From MGIIb-P sp963934015 (lineage in GTDB: Archaea > Thermoplasmatota > Poseidoniia > Poseidoniales > Thalassarchaeaceae): a DNA stretch of 58,103 nucleotides. The notes beneath the pieces are model-generated. The model ran no database searches. It was given only the letters and a program-made list of their open reading frames with translations, and had not been told where the DNA came from. Numbering within the stretch: position 1 is the stretch's first letter; every line of letters begins with the position of its first letter. The stretch is from NCBI GenBank assembly GCA_963934015.1, contig CAWVWT010000011.1, forward strand, positions 1-58,103, written 5' to 3'. Below, piece after piece: positions 1 to 8,975 of this stretch. The translations under genes were made by a program, and so were the position numbers.

Positions 1-2373
1 GCTGGATACAGTACGGTTTACCATTCCATGACGTATGTCTATTCAGATGAAGAATCAGGATTCCGAGTCTACGAGGATGATGAATCCTATACGACGGGAT
101 GGATGGAGATTGGATGGTGCGATCTAATTGACGGTGAATCAGCCATACCCAACCCCGAGATTATTGATGCCTTCCTTACCGATGGTCCGTTCGAAGTGAT
201 GGATGAGCAGATTTTCACCTCGGATGCAGATGGTGGTGTGACCATGACGGCTACACCCACTCTGCCGGGCGCATACATGAGTGTAGTACAGACCAAGTTT
301 GTTCGAGATGGTGTCGAATTGATTGGAGTTGGAATGAATGTAGGCGCTGCCACAGAGGCATCGATTGCACTTTCAGGAATCACCGAACAAACCACATTTG
401 CTGGAATTCCCGTCTATATTGCCACTCCATCTTCGAGTGGACAGACGACCATCGAAGTCACAACGACTGGAATGGGAAATGAGGATTATACTGCCATGCT
501 GATGCTGATGCCAGTGGAACTCGGAATCGCTTTCCCTGATATCGATGACGATGCATGGGGAGATGCGCAAGAATATGAGTTAGAGTTCCAGAATGGGGCC
601 ACTTCCCAGACTCAAGGTGTGTACATTGAGGCACCATTGACACTGGTGGTCAGCCTCATCATGGAAGAGGGAGTACTATGGCCAACTGCGATTCACTTTG
701 GACTGATTATGAATGACCCGGGAACCCTCGAGTTTGACGGCTCACTTGGACCGGGACAGACCACCAACATCGCACTAGATGCTGATGATGGGGTCGCATC
801 GCGAATCCTCGCGGTGGCTACACCCAAGGTCGGACTCGACCCTGCATCCATCGACCTCTCAGCATTCACTGAACTCGCGTATGGGACTGTGCTTCGTGAC
901 GAACTCATGGGTTGGGTCAACACTGAAACAGAACTAGAAGCCGCCTGTGAGAAAGCCAGTGGTTGGATCGAAGAAAGTTGGAACGAGATGGGTCAAATGG
1001 AAAGCAATGTCAAAATGGAGTTGGGTTCCGAGTCGAATGAGTACGTACATACAAACCCGTATTCACCAAATGCAGTGCTCACTGATGAGGCTGGAAATAC
1101 TGTACAACCTGTACAAGATTGGGACAAAGAATGGGAGTGGGATGACAATTTCAAAGCGACCTATGACCTCACTTCCGGCAATTACAGATTGACCGTTGAT
1201 TCAGGATTTATGGATCTTGAAGTTAATGTAGAAGAATGGTCGATTGAGTGGAAATCGGAATCTGTCTGCTCTCATGATGGACAACTCGAAGGTCAGGAAG
1301 AAGAGGATGCCATTTACGACCTCTTTGATGATATCTTCGGTAGCCTCGATTCAGTCGCATGGGGTCAAGGCTCCAGCGCAGATCTGCACTTGTCCGACCT
1401 CTCGGCACCTCAGGATGACTACACGGTCATTGCAGTGGCCCAGATTGGGGAAGGAGAGGATGCAATCCTCGTAGCGGCACTCGACACCGAAGTCGCCGAG
1501 CCCAATCCAGAGCCGCCAGTAATGATGAACATGACACTGAGCTTTAGTCCAGCGAACCCGCTGCCTGGAGATGTGGTGCAAATTACGGCCACCGACAGTG
1601 AAACTGGGTCGCCGATTGACGATCTATCTGCTGTTCTAATTCGCAACAATGTCACATTGTTTGGACTGATTACCGATGAAGATGGTCAAGTCACCTTCGG
1701 TGTAACTGAAGGCACGATTCTGATTCGATTCTCGGGTGAGATGTACAATACCGAGGAATTGACGATAATTGTCACCGCCGAAGGAATCGAGACAGGTGAT
1801 GGCGGAGAGTTGCCAACCGATACAGATGGTGATGGGAGAATTGATTCAGAAGATGCATTCCCTGATGATTCAAGCGAATGGGCAGATTGTGACGGAGATG
1901 GAACCGGTGACAATGCTGACGACAATGATGCGGTCTGTGACCCGAACGATGTAATTGACCCAAACGATCCTGTAGACAACAACAATACCGCCAACAATAC
2001 CGCCAACAATACTGGTAACAATACTGGTGACGATACAAATGATAACACGGGAGACAGTGAAGAATCCAGTTCAAGTTCAGGTGCAGATATGACCACAATT
2101 GGAATTATCGTAGCCATTGTAATCGTTGCAATGCTCGCCATTACAGGTGCTATTCTATACATGCGTGGCCGTGCTGAAGATGACGATTGGACAGACGAAC
2201 CGGCTAGCATGATTGCCGCTGAAGATCGCATGTTTGACAGTGGACCTCAAGGTCCAAATCCAACGATGCGTGGCGAAATGAAAGATGGCTATGAGGTTCT
2301 TGAACATCCTGCTGGAAGTGGATCATGGTGGTACCGTGACGCCGAATCTGGAAAATGGGTTGAGTGGGTCTGA
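1..2373 (+). CDS. Large single-anchor surface protein, 5' end missing
   Basis: The frame is open from the first base, so the gene starts upstream of the window; 790 residues are visible. Most is beta-rich extracellular sequence without a recognisable enzyme motif. An Ig-like/regulatory-type domain (about nt 1500-1780) precedes thrombospondin-type-3-like calcium repeats (DTDGDGRIDSEDAFPDD, nt about 1815-1950). Then comes a low-complexity Asn/Thr stalk with repeated NNT sequons, which in archaea are N-glycosylation sites, and a Ser-rich spacer. One hydrophobic helix (nt about 2090-2165) is followed by a short cytoplasmic tail ending in a Trp-rich segment (SGSWWYRDAESGKWVEWV). The architecture is that of an envelope-displayed protein held by a C-terminal anchor. 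A stem-loop lies 20 nt after the stop. Ligand and function are unknown. Confidence 0.85.
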   Translation, partial: AGYSTVYHSMTYVYSDEESGFRVYEDDESYTTGWMEIGWCDLIDGESAIPNPEIIDAFLTDGPFEVMDEQIFTSDADGGVTMTATPTLPGAYMSVVQTKFVRDGVELIGVGMNVGAATEASIALSGITEQTTFAGIPVYIATPSSSGQTTIEVTTTGMGNEDYTAMLMLMPVELGIAFPDIDDDAWGDAQEYELEFQNGATSQTQGVYIEAPLTLVVSLIMEEGVLWPTAIHFGLIMNDPGTLEFDGSLGPGQTTNIALDADDGVASRILAVATPKVGLDPASIDLSAFTELAYGTVLRDELMGWVNTETELEAACEKASGWIEESWNEMGQMESNVKMELGSESNEYVHTNPYSPNAVLTDEAGNTVQPVQDWDKEWEWDDNFKATYDLTSGNYRLTVDSGFMDLEVNVEEWSIEWKSESVCSHDGQLEGQEEEDAIYDLFDDIFGSLDSVAWGQGSSADLHLSDLSAPQDDYTVIAVAQIGEGEDAILVAALDTEVAEPNPEPPVMMNMTLSFSPANPLPGDVVQITATDSETGSPIDDLSAVLIRNNVTLFGLITDEDGQVTFGVTEGTILIRFSGEMYNTEELTIIVTAEGIETGDGGELPTDTDGDGRIDSEDAFPDDSSEWADCDGDGTGDNADDNDAVCDPNDVIDPNDPVDNNNTANNTANNTGNNTGDDTNDNTGDSEESSSSSGADMTTIGIIVAIVIVAMLAITGAILYMRGRAEDDDWTDEPASMIAAEDRMFDSGPQGPNPTMRGEMKDGYEVLEHPAGSGSWWYRDAESGKWVEWV

Positions 2374-2393
2374 GGCAATAGACAACAAAACGC

Positions 2394-2416
2394 CGGGTGT
2401 CCTTGTAGGACACCCG
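2394..2416 (+). terminator. Stem-loop between surface protein and exporter gene
   Basis: A perfect 9-bp stem CGGGTGTCC / GGACACCCG with a 5-nt loop (TTGTA) lies 20 nt past the upstream stop codon. It may end or process the upstream transcript. It is not followed by a long T run, so the terminator role is inferred. Confidence 0.5.
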
Positions 2417-2454
2417 TTGTGCTGATATGGCCGAAGTGCTACCCGAGGTTTGTC

Positions 2455-4629
2455 ATGAGACCTGAACAACTCCGACTCGCCCTCGTGGTTGGGATGCTGA
2501 TGTCGGCTGGATTGATGTTCGCATACCCTGTCAACCCGAAGATGAATACCGAGGTCATCTTTGATGATGAGGCAGCCATGCGAATGCGGAATGAAGGGAT
2601 TCAAGAAGAAAATTACCAGTTGGTGTTGAGGTTCAAACACGATGAAGGTGGGCAGATTACCAGCAATCTCAGCCGAGTTCAAGAATTGATGCAATTGGAA
2701 GAGGAATTCCTTGATGGTACAAATCCACAAACTTCGTGGGAATACGATGGCCTCTACATCGATCGTATTATTACACCACTTTCAGCGTGGTCAGATGCAT
2801 TTGACTCCCGAAATCGTTCGTTGGAAAATGCCACACAATGGGCAGATGTCCTCCTTCCTGAAATCGAAGATGGATGGTGTGGAAATAATGCTACAGATGA
2901 TGAGTTGATGGCTTTTGAATCAACATTGCTGATGCTTCCTGAAAACACCAATTTCGGGATTGCTTGCCCAGCATTCTCAGGTGCTTCAGCCACTCAACCA
3001 CCGGCGGCCAACGAGATTCTGTGGCTAGTCTATGTCGGAGCGGGTGAGAAGGGAGGTGATTGGAACGCACTCAATATCTGGGCAGAGAAGGTCAGCGAGA
3101 ATACCGATTATGAGGTTTCAGCGGTGGGTGTCAATATGATGTACGGCAAGGCGAAAGAAATCGCCGAGGAAGACCTGAAATTTATCATCATCCCATCCAT
3201 TTTCATTCTCGGTGCGATGCTGACAATTGGATTGCGGGATTGGAGAACGGCCGCCGCTACGCTCGGTGGTGTCATACTCGTTATTTGTGCTGAAGTGGGG
3301 GCCCTGGCTGCACTTGGATTCGAATTTTCTATTCTTGACGGGATTGCACTACCTATCATCATGGGCGTCGCTGTCGATGGGGCATTCTGGTATTCACGTT
3401 CATCCAGAGATCGTGATGAGGTGCGTAGCATGCTCTATGTAGCGATGATTACGACAATAGCTGCTGTTTCTCTGGCGTTGTTTTCACCGATTCGGGCTCA
3501 GCGTTCACTTGGACTGGTGATGGCAATTGGAATCATACTCGACTGGGTTCTGACGCGTTTTGTACTCGAAGATTTCTACCTCAGCCGGCGTTCTGTTCAA
3601 GATGGGGGAGGCAAGCCCCCTCAATCCAACATCTCCGTCACCTGGGCATGGCCAGTCACACTACTCATGCTTGCCTCAGTCGCGGTAATTTCGCCACCAG
3701 GCGTCCATGTTCTAGAGGTCGAACAATTCCTTCCAGAGGATGACCTTCTGCTGGAGGAAATGGAGGATTTACAGCTGAAATATGTCCTTGCATCGAGCAC
3801 CATTGCGTGGGTTGTCGTCGATGTTGAAGGTGACAATCAATCGGATTACGAGGCTGTCTTGAATCTTCAACGACAATTGGGTCAACACCCCAGTGTCATA
3901 TCCCTCGAGACTGGTCTGTTGCAAACCCCTATGGTCATTGGAGTCACCGATTCTAATGAGATGAATACGATTGATGGTGCCGCACAATTTGAAGAAGATT
4001 CGACGCTTTTCAAAGATCTGAGATTACAGAAAGATGGCGTAACGACAGGAGTCTCTATTGCCGTGTTTATCGACGGACGAAATTCGGATGCAGCAATCCA
4101 ATTTTCAGACGATGTCGATGAATTGATTGACAATAATGGAATGGAGGGGGTCGTCGGAGGAGATCTACCGATTGGAGCCAAGGCGGCGCAGACTTTTGAA
4201 AATACACGTGTTGTACAAATTCTATCAGCAGGTGTAGCGATTTTCGTGGTCGCGTTCTTTGCTCTACGCGTACCGATTAAAGCCGCACGAATTGCAGTGG
4301 GGGCCGTTGCGATTGGTGCGGCTGTCGACGGAATGGCGAGTATATTCGGGGGCCGTGGCGTCAACACCGCTCTTGCAGTACTATTGGGAATGGGTTTCGC
4401 AGCAGATTATCTGTCACATGCAAGTACTGATCACCGTCCAACAAAACTGGATACATCAGCACGTTGGTGGGCAGCACTATCTTCAATTTCGATATTCATA
4501 TTGCTTGCAATGACATCATTCCCACCAGCGAGAGATGCTGGAAGATTACTCAGTGTGAGTATTCTATTATCTGTAATTCTGGCAACATGCCTTTCACTCA
4601 CACATCACCATCCAACCAATCAGCAATGA
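2455..4629 (+). CDS. RND/MMPL superfamily membrane exporter
   Basis: A 724-residue polytopic protein with the RND/MMPL plan. One N-terminal membrane helix is followed by a large exported loop (about residues 30-230) and a block of helices, with a helix break before a second exported loop (about 415-590). A second helix block closes the protein; I count 11-12 helices. The helix blocks carry small-residue-rich segments such as GIALPIIMGVAVDGAFW and LLGMGFAADYLSHAS, typical of the proton-relay/sterol-sensing-like regions of predicted RND exporters. The ATG at 2455 is preferred because GAGGT lies 5 nt upstream. An in-frame GTG at 2419 would overlap the preceding stem-loop. The 3' end overlaps the convergent CoA-transferase gene by 32 nt. 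Substrate unknown; lipid or hydrophobic cargo is typical of the family. Confidence 0.8.
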   Translation: MRPEQLRLALVVGMLMSAGLMFAYPVNPKMNTEVIFDDEAAMRMRNEGIQEENYQLVLRFKHDEGGQITSNLSRVQELMQLEEEFLDGTNPQTSWEYDGLYIDRIITPLSAWSDAFDSRNRSLENATQWADVLLPEIEDGWCGNNATDDELMAFESTLLMLPENTNFGIACPAFSGASATQPPAANEILWLVYVGAGEKGGDWNALNIWAEKVSENTDYEVSAVGVNMMYGKAKEIAEEDLKFIIIPSIFILGAMLTIGLRDWRTAAATLGGVILVICAEVGALAALGFEFSILDGIALPIIMGVAVDGAFWYSRSSRDRDEVRSMLYVAMITTIAAVSLALFSPIRAQRSLGLVMAIGIILDWVLTRFVLEDFYLSRRSVQDGGGKPPQSNISVTWAWPVTLLMLASVAVISPPGVHVLEVEQFLPEDDLLLEEMEDLQLKYVLASSTIAWVVVDVEGDNQSDYEAVLNLQRQLGQHPSVISLETGLLQTPMVIGVTDSNEMNTIDGAAQFEEDSTLFKDLRLQKDGVTTGVSIAVFIDGRNSDAAIQFSDDVDELIDNNGMEGVVGGDLPIGAKAAQTFENTRVVQILSAGVAIFVVAFFALRVPIKAARIAVGAVAIGAAVDGMASIFGGRGVNTALAVLLGMGFAADYLSHASTDHRPTKLDTSARWWAALSSISIFILLAMTSFPPARDAGRLLSVSILLSVILATCLSLTHHHPTNQQ

Positions 4630-5719
4630 TTTCAGATGTATGTTCACCTAATTTTGGTGGGCGTACACCCTGTTCAGCAGGTGTGAGTGACATGAAGCGT
4701 AAGGCACTAGCCACCGATTCTTGATTTCCCCATTTCCACAATGCATCTCGAGATACGGCTTGGGCATCGGTGAACGCTTGGGATATCGATTGGATTGGGA
4801 CACAAGGAACACCAAATCGGGTGAATTCTGCAATCCAATATGCGGCTGTTTGTTGCTGAATAATTTTAGACAAAGTATCTACAATCTCGTTTCTGGCTTC
4901 AAGTCGCCCCGAATTTACTGACAATTCTTCTCGCTGCAGGCTGGCGGCACCTGTAGCGATACAGACATTGGAAAACTGCGTATCATTACCACATGCGAGA
5001 ATGAACCATGCATCTGAAGCATGGAATGCTTGGTATGGAACAATGTTCGGGTGTGCGTGCCCCATTCGACTTGGGTCTTGGCCGGATGCAATCCAATTCT
5101 GAGCCTGGTTAACCATCGCCATCAAAGCCACATCATACAGGCTCAAGTCAATCGTTTGACCTTCGCCCGTTCGTTCACGGTGGAATAAGGCCGCGAGAAT
5201 TCCATTTCCAGCCATCATTCCAGTCAGGACGTCAATCCAAGCGACACCAACTTTGGCTGGCTCCCCATCGGCATGGCCTGTGATCGACATGATGCCAGTC
5301 ATAGCCTGTAAAGCGAGGTCATAGCCTGGTTCAGATGCGCGTGGGCCTGTTTGCCCATACCCCGTGATTCGGCAGAGAATCTTGCCTTCCAACATCTCAG
5401 ATACTATGCCCATACTTTCCAATGTCCCTACCTTGAAATTCTCAACGATTACATCTGCTGAAGCGATTAATTTCTGAAGGGTGACAAGCCCGGATTCAGA
5501 TTTTAAATCGACAACCATGGATCGCTTACCACGATTGCATGCATGGTAATATGCTGCATCTCCATCGATGAATGGTGGGCCCCACTTTCGTGTATCATCA
5601 CCCCATGGTGCCTCAACTTTCACCACATCTGCACCAAGGTCTGCGAGCAATTGTGTTGCCCATGGACCGGCCAAAACTCTGCTAATGTCGAGGACTCTGA
5701 TGCCATCGAGTGCGCCCAT
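4598..5719 (-). CDS. CaiB/BaiF family (class III) CoA-transferase
   Basis: A 373-residue class III CoA-transferase, cytosolic, moving CoA between acyl groups through an aspartyl-CoA thioester. The N-terminus (LDGIRVLDISRVLAGPWATQ) is the family signature. The candidate catalytic Asp is D134 in GYDLALQAMTG. The downstream region GQTIDLSLYDVALM also fits the family. Length is near the usual 380-430. Acyl donor and acceptor cannot be read from sequence. The start is the ATG at 5719; the kinase gene upstream stops with TGA sharing its last A with this ATG (TGATG), so the two are translationally coupled. An in-frame TTG at 5722 is a less likely start. The 3' end overlaps the exporter gene on the other strand. 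Confidence 0.85.
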   Translation of the reverse strand: MGALDGIRVLDISRVLAGPWATQLLADLGADVVKVEAPWGDDTRKWGPPFIDGDAAYYHACNRGKRSMVVDLKSESGLVTLQKLIASADVIVENFKVGTLESMGIVSEMLEGKILCRITGYGQTGPRASEPGYDLALQAMTGIMSITGHADGEPAKVGVAWIDVLTGMMAGNGILAALFHRERTGEGQTIDLSLYDVALMAMVNQAQNWIASGQDPSRMGHAHPNIVPYQAFHASDAWFILACGNDTQFSNVCIATGAASLQREELSVNSGRLEARNEIVDTLSKIIQQQTAAYWIAEFTRFGVPCVPIQSISQAFTDAQAVSRDALWKWGNQESVASALRFMSLTPAEQGVRPPKLGEHTSEIIADWLDGDV

Positions 5720-6780
5720 CAACGATCACTGACCTGCATCTGCCATGCCCTATCATCAAGGGAGGCAGAAAGCGTCCGGAGGTTGAGGGCCTGATGGCCC
5801 TCCTCGGCCCGTAGAATGGTCTCGCAAGCGGCGTGTGCTAAAGTGGCGGCATCGTGAAGTGTTGCGCCTTGTGACAAGGCGGCTGCCAAGGCAACTGCGG
5901 CTGCATCGTGTAAGCCAATAATCTGCCTTGCTTCATCCATCAAGCAGGGGATGTGGTGCTCTTCTTCAGCGGTATACAGCCACAGCCCATGCGCTCCACC
6001 AAGAACGATAAGAGCCTCCCAATGATACTTCTCGATGAGGTCTCGAGCAGTATCTAAGGATGATTCCAAACCCAGACGGCGGCGCGTCAATTCTAAACCT
6101 CGGATTTCGAACAGAACACAAGTTGCCCCTTCGGTCCGATTCAAACCTGTCAATTTAGGATCGCAAATAGTTGGAATCCCATTACCATTAGCGGCTGAAA
6201 TCAGTTGCTGTGCCCCTAAATCTGTGACCGCGCCCTTGTTGTAATCGGATAAGACAAGTACATCTGCATCTGACAAAGATGCGAGGGCTGAGACAGCCAA
6301 TCGCTGTGATACCGCCGGTGGCATCTCATCTTGGGGCTCGTCATCGATTTGCAATAGTAATTGATTTTGATCTATCAGTGATTCACGTGCACCATAAATT
6401 CGTGTCTTGACAATTGTTTGCCGGTTGGCAACTACTCTGATTCCACTTGTATCAATTCCCTCTTTTTTAAGACTAGAAGAGAGAATCTTTCCGGCTTCAT
6501 CTCCACCGATGATACTGAATAATTTTGGATTCAAGCCCAGGGATGAAAGTCCTCTGGCAACATGAGCGGCAGCTCCTGCAAATTCCTCAGTTGATGTGAC
6601 TTTGACTGCGGGTACTGGTGCTGTGGCATTCAATCGATTGGCCCAGCCATGAACGTAACGATCCAGAACGACATCACCGACCAGTGTCACGTTCGTGGCC
6701 GGCATATTGTCGACCATTGCACGCAAACGCTTGAGGCGGTCAACCTCCGCTTGGATGATTTCATCGAGAACCCACGGCAT
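5719..6780 (-). CDS. PfkB-family sugar kinase, RfaE/HldE N-domain-like
   Basis: A 353-residue ribokinase-fold protein most like the kinase domain of heptose-7-phosphate kinase (HldE/RfaE domain I): GDVVLDRY at residues 35-42, the AGAAAHVARGLSSLG segment near 69-82, IIGGDEAG at 90-97 and LSDYNKG at 177-183. There is no C-terminal nucleotidyltransferase domain. The signature around the catalytic base is altered: the usual GAGD anion hole is GLHD (289-292), so the Asp is retained but the third Gly is His. The usual LLTPN-type segment reads CVLFEI. It may be a kinase with changed substrate, or impaired. It is coupled to the downstream CoA-transferase. A small hairpin containing GGAGG precedes its ATG. 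Confidence 0.75.
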   Translation of the reverse strand: MPWVLDEIIQAEVDRLKRLRAMVDNMPATNVTLVGDVVLDRYVHGWANRLNATAPVPAVKVTSTEEFAGAAAHVARGLSSLGLNPKLFSIIGGDEAGKILSSSLKKEGIDTSGIRVVANRQTIVKTRIYGARESLIDQNQLLLQIDDEPQDEMPPAVSQRLAVSALASLSDADVLVLSDYNKGAVTDLGAQQLISAANGNGIPTICDPKLTGLNRTEGATCVLFEIRGLELTRRRLGLESSLDTARDLIEKYHWEALIVLGGAHGLWLYTAEEEHHIPCLMDEARQIIGLHDAAAVALAAALSQGATLHDAATLAHAACETILRAEEGHQALNLRTLSASLDDRAWQMQVSDR

Positions 6781-6790
6781 GTGTCTCGCC

Positions 6791-6805
6791 CCTCCGAGTC
6801 GGAGG
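6791..6805 (-). promoter_or_regulatory. Leader hairpin holding the kinase SD
   Basis: On the minus strand CCTCCG-ACT-CGGAGG forms a 6-bp stem with a 3-nt loop 10 nt before the kinase ATG (6780). The 3' arm contains the only GGAGG-like SD, so the folded hairpin would hide it. The element lies just after the stop of the upstream gene. A regulatory role is inferred. Confidence 0.45.
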
Positions 6806-6807
6806 CG

Positions 6808-7767
6808 CTAATTCAACTTCGCCCGGACAACGCCAAGAATTGTCTTGTGCTCTTCGTCTGTAATTGTCAATGAATCACGCATACTTCCCAGCATGTTTTC
6901 TTCATCATCACTGACACTCCCGTCTTGCCATGCCGCCTCCATCGCGGAACAATAGGCCTTCAATCGGTCATCGAGGTGGTCGCAGACCCAATCGAGTTGG
7001 ACTTCGCGTGCAGAATCGAGACCTAGCATACCTGCAAGTGAATCTAGCATCGCTTGCTCATTGGCATCAACTTCGCCATCTTGCCATGCAACTTCGAGCA
7101 TCTGCTTGTACAGGGAACTGTTCTCCGCATCTGGATCAACACTCTCTTCACGGACTCGCTTCTCAATCGTTTCTGTATCATCGGGTTCTAGGCCAAGGTA
7201 CATGGCCATATCATCGAGCATGGCTTGCTCATCCTTTGTGACAATTCCATCCAACCACGCAGTTCGCACAATGTTCTCATAGATAGCTAGACGGTGATCC
7301 AATGGCAAATCGCGCCCATCGAGTACGAGAGGGGTCTCGACTTCACCATCCATAGCAGGGCGATAGGTTCCGGTACTGTCGATATTACGTAGAACATCGA
7401 GCAGGCCTGTAGCGTGATTGTGGAGGGATTGAACAGTCGTCTGGGCTCCATCAGCTTTGACCACTCGTGTATGGATATCATCAACCAATTCACTGGCAGC
7501 GTTTCGACCATTAGGGCTGAGAGCGTAAACTCGGCATCTTTGTTTGGCACCGGCAACATGGCGTGTTTCTTCGTGGATGCGTTCTTTCTCGCGAAGTTTC
7601 TTGAGTGTGCGAGGGAGATGCTTTCGAGCAATACCAACCGCTTCAGATACACCAGCTTGGGTCAATTCGGGTCGACCCTCCCATGGGTTGTCACCGAGTG
7701 GAGTATCCCACAAATGTAGCAAAACCCGTTGTTCAACAGTCAATGTTAGCAGCATTCCCCCCGACAA
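6808..7767 (-). CDS. Winged-helix protein with three TerB-like repeats
   Basis: 319 residues. Residues about 5-95 look like a MarR/archaeal-type winged helix-turn-helix (SEAVGIARKHLPRTLKKLREKE as recognition region, then a wing). A linker leads to three related helical repeats at about 163-193, 220-250 and 272-302, each with the pattern A-W-x-D-G-x-V-x-x-x-E-x-x-M-L, typical of TerB-like tellurite-resistance/DjlA domains. The start is TTG at 7767: a perfect AAGGAGG lies 7 nt upstream, whereas the ATG at 7755 has no SD at a usable distance. The gene is divergent from the tRNA endonuclease, 29 nt apart. Probably a transcriptional or membrane-stress regulator; the ligand is unknown. Confidence 0.75.
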   Translation of the reverse strand: MSGGMLLTLTVEQRVLLHLWDTPLGDNPWEGRPELTQAGVSEAVGIARKHLPRTLKKLREKERIHEETRHVAGAKQRCRVYALSPNGRNAASELVDDIHTRVVKADGAQTTVQSLHNHATGLLDVLRNIDSTGTYRPAMDGEVETPLVLDGRDLPLDHRLAIYENIVRTAWLDGIVTKDEQAMLDDMAMYLGLEPDDTETIEKRVREESVDPDAENSSLYKQMLEVAWQDGEVDANEQAMLDSLAGMLGLDSAREVQLDWVCDHLDDRLKAYCSAMEAAWQDGSVSDDEENMLGSMRDSLTITDEEHKTILGVVRAKLN

Positions 7768-7774
7768 GTGATAT

Positions 7775-7781
7775 CCTCCTT
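7775..7781 (-). promoter_or_regulatory. Strong SD deciding a TTG start
   Basis: AAGGAGG on the minus strand ends 7 nt before the TTG at 7767. It supports TTG rather than the downstream ATG at 7755 as the start of the winged-helix/TerB-like gene. Confidence 0.7.
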
Positions 7782-7796
7782 AGATTGTCGTGGGGT

Positions 7797-8975
7797 ATGG
7801 TGACTCTTAGGCAATTCGCCCCAAATGCTACTTCAGAAGGCGTTGCAATCAAAGGGCGGCTGTTACGGGAGGTGTATATGACCACAGCCACACCAGGGGG
7901 AAGTCGTCTTCCCGTACCTGTATCTAGAGATGGTTCGTGGGCTGTTTTAGGAGGGACCGCGAACAGACTTTGGGAACGTGGGTGCTTTGGTCGTCCAATT
8001 CGAGATGGAATTCTTCTAACAGCATCTGAAGTGCTGAATGCACATCGACTTCGAGGATTGCCATTACCTCATGACAAGTGGCTAGCAGAGGCCCTGCAAA
8101 CCAACCCCGAACTTCTGTTTGAATGCGAAATCCTTGACTCACTTCGATTCCCGGGGGAAAAGGTTGTTCTTGCACAGAATCTCAATGCAGCCAATGCTGT
8201 ATTGCTCGACGCACGCTCATGGGCCCTCCGTTGGTCCCGCAATGCCATGCCAAAAGACGCTGACCCCTTGGCAGAAATACGCTGGTTCAGAGCGAATGAT
8301 GAAATCGATTGGGATGAACTTGCTGAATGGACATTGAATGTTGAAACCGGAGGGCGCATCCCGGAACTCCTGATTGTCGATCAAGAGCACGGTGTCGTGA
8401 CATATCGATGTCAATTACACGACCCAAGTGGTCCTTTGACTGATCCTTTTCGGGGTCTTAACAATGATGAGCGAAGAACAATCTCACATGCTTGGGCTAA
8501 ATCGATGGAGACGGAGGGGGGGTTTTGGATGGATATTCCTCGCGAAAAATGGCCCATATCAGGGATTGGTATCAATCTAGAGGAGGGGGTGTGGGTCTCC
8601 GAACTTGAATCGCGTATTATCAGTCGGATTGTCAATCCAACCATGCCACAACCCACTGGTGAAACCGGCAACCACATGGGGATTCTTTCCGATTTACTTT
8701 CACGAGGTTTGGCTATCCGTTCTGGATTCAAATACGGCACACGTTGGCGTGTCTACGCGGGATTGGTTGGTGGTGAACACGCACCTTGGCTGGTTGTCCC
8801 TCTGGATGAAGCGCCAACCGATTGGGGTGAGGCTTGCCTCGCTGCTAGACTCGCAGCGGGTGTCAACAAGCACTGGGTGTGCGCGATGGCACCCCTTGCC
8901 AACAATGGATGGAGATATATCGCACTTGAACGCCCACCATCCGATGCCAGGTGGACAAACCCAGTTCGCCATTGA
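7797..8975 (+). CDS. endA: tRNA-splicing endonuclease, two-repeat archaeal type
   Basis: 392 residues; cuts the exon-intron junctions of bulge-helix-bulge tRNA introns. The catalytic domain lies at the C-terminus. LLSRGLAIRSGFKYG and RWRVY precede the likely catalytic Tyr320, His328 (in EHAPWLV) and Lys358 (in LAAGVNKHWV). The spacing matches the Tyr-His-Lys triad of the archaeal enzymes. The N-terminal half has the paired non-catalytic repeat (LWERGCFGRP, LTASEVLNAHRL), so this is the tandem-repeat form that works as a homodimer. The ATG at 7797 includes the conserved KGRLLREV-like opening. An ATG at 7878 has a better SD (GGGAGGTG) but would remove it. The stop abuts the stop of the M6 protease gene. 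The ligase partner RtcB is also in the window. Confidence 0.88.
   Translation: MVTLRQFAPNATSEGVAIKGRLLREVYMTTATPGGSRLPVPVSRDGSWAVLGGTANRLWERGCFGRPIRDGILLTASEVLNAHRLRGLPLPHDKWLAEALQTNPELLFECEILDSLRFPGEKVVLAQNLNAANAVLLDARSWALRWSRNAMPKDADPLAEIRWFRANDEIDWDELAEWTLNVETGGRIPELLIVDQEHGVVTYRCQLHDPSGPLTDPFRGLNNDERRTISHAWAKSMETEGGFWMDIPREKWPISGIGINLEEGVWVSELESRIISRIVNPTMPQPTGETGNHMGILSDLLSRGLAIRSGFKYGTRWRVYAGLVGGEHAPWLVVPLDEAPTDWGEACLAARLAAGVNKHWVCAMAPLANNGWRYIALERPPSDARWTNPVRH

Noticed and set aside
1686..2231. 181-codon Ser-rich frame on the minus strand
   Set aside because: It is antisense to the Asn/Asp-rich stalk of the surface protein; the Ser/Val bias is the complement of those codons.
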